A DNA stretch of 5,005 bases from Spirochaetaceae bacterium (GTDB lineage Bacteria > Spirochaetota > Spirochaetia > Treponematales > Breznakiellaceae), in assembly GCA_031280115.1 (NCBI GenBank), contig JAITHF010000056.1:1-5005 (forward strand), read 5' to 3'. The notes beneath the pieces are model-generated. The model saw only the letters and a list, made by a program, of their open reading frames with translations, was not told the DNA's origin and made no database searches. Both the position numbers and the translations under genes were made by a program. Below are positions 4,988-5,005 of this stretch, piece after piece (the stretch's first letter is position 1; each line of letters begins with the position of its first letter).

Positions 4988-5005
4988 TGTGTATTGACAC
5001 AATTT
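4988..5005 (+). promoter_or_regulatory. TTGACA box within a dyad, likely -35 of a divergent gene to the right
   Basis: TTGACA at 4994-4999 is a perfect -35 hexamer on the plus strand. It is embedded in TGTGT-ATTG-ACACA (4988-5001), and the outer AAA and TTT lengthen the dyad with one base offset. The -10 would fall beyond the window. A repressor or activator dimer could bind here and might also affect the minus-strand gene that starts 90 bp away. A single hexamer is limited evidence. Confidence 0.4.

Overview
The window carries two confident protein genes that converge, a left-hand region built from inverted repeats, and a short regulatory edge on the right. I infer a spirochaete, perhaps a Treponema-like species from an insect gut, at about 50% confidence. 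The reasons are moderately high GC coding DNA with AT-rich intergenic repeats, and a short alternative sigma gene behind a sigma-54 promoter, a layout known from Borrelia. No ribosomal or other marker gene is present to confirm this.

Positions 1-585 hold no convincing gene. Positions 1-169 are eight exact-period 21-bp units, each containing the dyad TTTCTTG-N4-CAAGAAA, and the array runs off the left edge. A further palindrome (162-178) overlaps the last unit, and three abutting hairpins follow at 212-261. Positions 262-529 are noncoding, with a GC-rich hairpin plus T-run at 427-456 that could insulate what follows. At 530-545 there is an almost perfect -24/-12 (sigma-54) promoter, followed about 40 bp later by a Shine-Dalgarno and the start of the sigma gene.

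Positions 586-1437 (+) encode a 283-residue sigma-70-family factor with regions 1.2, 2, 3 and 4 but no region 1.1. It is an alternative (group 2-like) sigma with changed promoter-reading residues. The gap at 1438-1575 contains a weak plus-strand terminator and a better minus-strand one.

Positions 1576-4899 (-) encode a 1107-residue fusion. An N-terminal PHP/zinc-ribbon/helical module of the endonuclease Q (EndoQ, TIGR00375-like) type is followed by a complete UvrD/PcrA-like superfamily 1A helicase, ending in QIPLF, a candidate sliding-clamp-binding peptide. The inferred role is repair of deaminated bases, with nicking, unwinding and clamp docking in one chain. The start has no Shine-Dalgarno and a -10-like box sits six bases upstream, so the message may be leaderless. 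A TTGACA box inside a dyad at the right edge points out of the window to a divergent gene.

The two genes share only their ends and there is no sequence evidence that they act together. The main points of interest are the inferred sigma-54 to alternative-sigma cascade, the nuclease-helicase fusion with its clamp motif, and the helically phased dyad array.
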